A stretch of DNA of 64,000 nucleotides from the NCBI GenBank assembly GCA_031287575.1, contig JAITSV010000059.1, forward strand, positions 1 through 64,000, in the 5' to 3' direction. The stretch comes from Desulfovibrio sp. (GTDB lineage: Bacteria; Desulfobacterota; Desulfovibrionia; Desulfovibrionales; Desulfovibrionaceae). The notes under the pieces are model-generated. The model did not search any database and was not told where the DNA came from. It was given only the letters and a program-made list of their open reading frames with translations. Of this stretch, positions 62,010 to 64,000 are shown piece by piece (positions within the stretch are counted from its first letter, which is position 1; each line of letters begins with the position of its first letter). The translations under genes were made by a program, and so were the position numbers.

Positions 62010-64000
62010 GGCTGCTCCTTGGCGGACGTGGCCGCGCTCCCCCCGGTATCCCCCCCGGTTTTTCCCCCGTCTGGAAAGCCGTAGTAACTGGTCCGGAACG
62101 GAGCGGGGTAGGCCCCGGCGCCTCCGGCGTCAAGGATGGCCCGCGCCAGTTCCGGCGGTGCGGGCGTGGCCGCGCAGGCCAGCAGGGCGGCGTTGATGCC
62201 CGCCGGGTCGCGCATCAGGTCCACCGGCAGGCACTGGCCGTATCCCCATGCGGCCATGCGTTCGGCGGGAGCGCCCAGGTCGAAGGTGACCGGGTACAGT
62301 CCGGCCAGCACCGCCTCGGACAGGGTGTAGGAATATGTTTCCGGCCACACGGCGGGCAGGAAGGCCAGATGGTGGCCGCCGTGCCCGTTTCCGTCAGTTC
62401 CGGTTCCGCCCTGTCCGATTCCGTTTGTCGAGACCAGCAGGCCGGGCAGTTCGTCCTCGCCGTAGCGGCCCGTGACGGTTACCCCATGCCCGCGCAGCAC
62501 GTCGTCGCGGTCGGTGTAGCCCACCACGGTGAAGTGCAGGGGCAACCCGGCATCGCGGGCGTGGCGGGCGCAGGCTTCCAGCACGTGCGATCCCTTGTGC
62601 GGGCCGATGGCCCCGATCACCGCCACTCGCAGCACCTCGCCGGGCTTGCGGGGCGCGGCGGCGGGGGCGTTCCCCTGCCGTGGCGTGGGCGCATGGGTCA
62701 TGATCGCATCTGTCAGGGGCGGATTTTTCGGGGCCGCACGGGTCATGATCGCACGGGTTAGGGGCGAGGTTTCCGGGTGGGGCCGCACGGTGATGCGCGC
62801 CGCGCAATCGGGAAAATGGGTGGCCAGCCGCCGCGCCGTGTCTCCACTGGGCGTGAAGATGGCGCGCGCGCCGTCCAGCAGCGTGCCCCACGCCGCGCGC
62901 CAGCGCACGATGTCCGTATTGCCCAGTTGCGGCGTTTCCGCCGCGATGCACGCCCCACAGCGCCACGGCGCGCCGTGCGCGGTCCCCCCGTCCTCGGCCA
63001 GCGCCGTGGGGCAGGGGTAGCCGTCCGGTCCGATGCAGGTGATGCGCGGGCACAGGGCGGAAAGGTCGTGTGCGGTGACGTCGTACGGGATTTCCAGCAG
63101 CCGGGTCATCAGCGGCAGCAGTTCCGGCGTGGCATGGGGGTACCCGGCCAGATTGTGCACGTGGATGTGGGCCACGCGCAGGTCGGCCAGCACTTCCAGC
63201 AGCGCGCCGAAGTCGGGCGGCAGGTCGAAGGCCAGGTTGGGCAGGTGCAGGGGGCCAGCGTCGCGGGCAGGACCAGCATCGCAGATAGGGGCGGACCCGC
63301 AGGAGGGCAGATTCAGCGTCCACACGCACCCCGCGTCGTTGCCGCGCGGGCGCAGCACCAGCGCGGGCGTGCCTTCCGCCGCCAGCCGTTCGCACAGGTC
63401 GCGCACGTGGCGTTCGGTGCCGCCGCCCCAGTCGTGGGTGACCATCAGCACCGGGCGGGCCGCGTCGGTGCCAGGCGCGTGCGCCGTGGTCTTGCCAGGC
63501 GTGTGCACCGTACTGTGGGCAGACGTGTGCGCCACATTTTCGCCGGGCGACCTCTCCGTTCCGGAAAAGCGCCGGGCCAGCGCGCCGCGCAGCCGCGCCA
63601 GATCCAGCGCCCGGCGGGCCGGGCGGGCCGGGTCCGCCGCGCAGTGGGCGGCCACGGTGCGCAGGTAGTCCGGATACATCCGCTGGATGGTCGCAAAGGC
63701 CGCTTCCTTCAAGGGGGCGGCGACATCGCCGAAGGACGTCTCGCCCGCATGGCGCACGAAGACGTCGGCGGCCAGCAGGTGGCGCCAGCCCAGCGCGGCG
63801 GCGCGCATGCAGAAGTCGTTTTCCTCGCCGTAGCCCCGGCCGAAGGTGGCCTCGTCAAAGGGGCCGGTTGCCGCCAGGCAGGCCCGGCGGATCAGCATGC
63901 AGAAGCCCACCGCCGTGGGAATGTCCACGGCCACCCCGGCGTTGACCGTGGCGGCCAGCGCGTCCAGCGCGACGGATGGCAATTCCAGCCCGGCGCGGTT
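62006..64000 (-). CDS. GT2-GT4 fusion glycosyltransferase, 5' end beyond the window
   Basis: The frame stays open to the window edge and begins in the C-terminal part of a GT2 domain (GFCMLIRRACLAATGPFDEATF, then GRGYGEENDFCMRAA). From about 63450 a GT4-type domain starts with VLMVTHDWGGGTERHVRDLCERL, the usual opening of group 1 transferases, and continues with AHIHVHNLAGYP, IGAIGPHKGSHVLEAC, VTGRYGEDELPG and SYTLSEAVLAGLYPVTF. A His/Thr/Ala-rich linker joins the domains and an Ala/Pro insert interrupts the second. It is a third fusion of this kind in the locus. The true start lies outside. Confidence 0.85.
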   Translation of the reverse strand, partial: NRAGLELPSVALDALAATVNAGVAVDIPTAVGFCMLIRRACLAATGPFDEATFGRGYGEENDFCMRAAALGWRHLLAADVFVRHAGETSFGDVAAPLKEAAFATIQRMYPDYLRTVAAHCAADPARPARRALDLARLRGALARRFSGTERSPGENVAHTSAHSTVHTPGKTTAHAPGTDAARPVLMVTHDWGGGTERHVRDLCERLAAEGTPALVLRPRGNDAGCVWTLNLPSCGSAPICDAGPARDAGPLHLPNLAFDLPPDFGALLEVLADLRVAHIHVHNLAGYPHATPELLPLMTRLLEIPYDVTAHDLSALCPRITCIGPDGYPCPTALAEDGGTAHGAPWRCGACIAAETPQLGNTDIVRWRAAWGTLLDGARAIFTPSGDTARRLATHFPDCAARITVRPHPETSPLTRAIMTRAAPKNPPLTDAIMTHAPTPRQGNAPAAAPRKPGEVLRVAVIGAIGPHKGSHVLEACARHARDAGLPLHFTVVGYTDRDDVLRGHGVTVTGRYGEDELPGLLVSTNGIGQGGTGTDGNGHGGHHLAFLPAVWPETYSYTLSEAVLAGLYPVTFDLGAPAERMAAWGYGQCLPVDLMRDPAGINAALLACAATPAPPELARAILDAGGAGAYPAPFRTSYYGFPDGGKTGGDTGGSAATSAKEQP

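Overview
The window looks like a chromosomal segment of a high-GC sulfate-reducing bacterium close to Desulfovibrio/Nitratidesulfovibrio vulgaris. The main reason is gene order: pyruvate:ferredoxin oxidoreductase, GlcD-type lactate dehydrogenase, Fe-S subunit, pta, ackA, a BioD/DRTGG protein, LutC and a LutB-LutA fusion lie in the order known for the lactate oxidation operon of D. vulgaris, next to the matching sensor kinase and sigma-54 activator. All names here come from reading the sequence; no database search was run.

Left part (1-11.6 kb): the end of an IS3-type element interrupts a hybrid histidine kinase. It is followed by an AT-rich orphan gene, a radical SAM/SPASM protein, a tRNA-Pro(GGG) with promoter and terminator, a rhodanese-ferritin fusion, a DUF362 protein, a response regulator with a degenerate HD-GYP domain, a FapA/DUF342 protein and a chemoreceptor.

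Middle (11.6-32.8 kb): the lactate-to-acetate module on the minus strand. Its genes convert lactate to pyruvate, acetyl-CoA, acetyl phosphate and acetate plus ATP. A plausible sigma-54 promoter with three upstream dyads precedes por, and the probable regulators (NtrC-type activator and multi-PAS hybrid kinase) are adjacent. Terminator-like hairpins split the module into por, glcD-lutA and pta onward. The lactate permease expected between por and glcD is absent.

Right part (33-64 kb): after a small membrane protein and a YbjQ-like protein comes a large surface-glycan region. It has a short plus-strand set (methyltransferase, epimerase, glycosyltransferase) and then a long, tightly overlapping minus-strand operon (52.7 to 37.6 kb). 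That operon holds an sps/leg/pse-like set (dehydratase, nucleotidyltransferase, aminotransferase, GNAT, NeuB, SpsF, PseG-like) together with a PIG-L deacetylase, WbqC, a formyltransferase and two paralogous radical SAM/SPASM proteins. I read it as a nonulosonic-acid-type pathway with an unusual formylated or otherwise modified product; this is the most likely undescribed system here. A second block (53.4-64 kb) has GT2-GT4 fusion glycosyltransferases, a LicC-like/TagF-like pair, a methyltransferase and another radical SAM protein. The last gene runs off the window.
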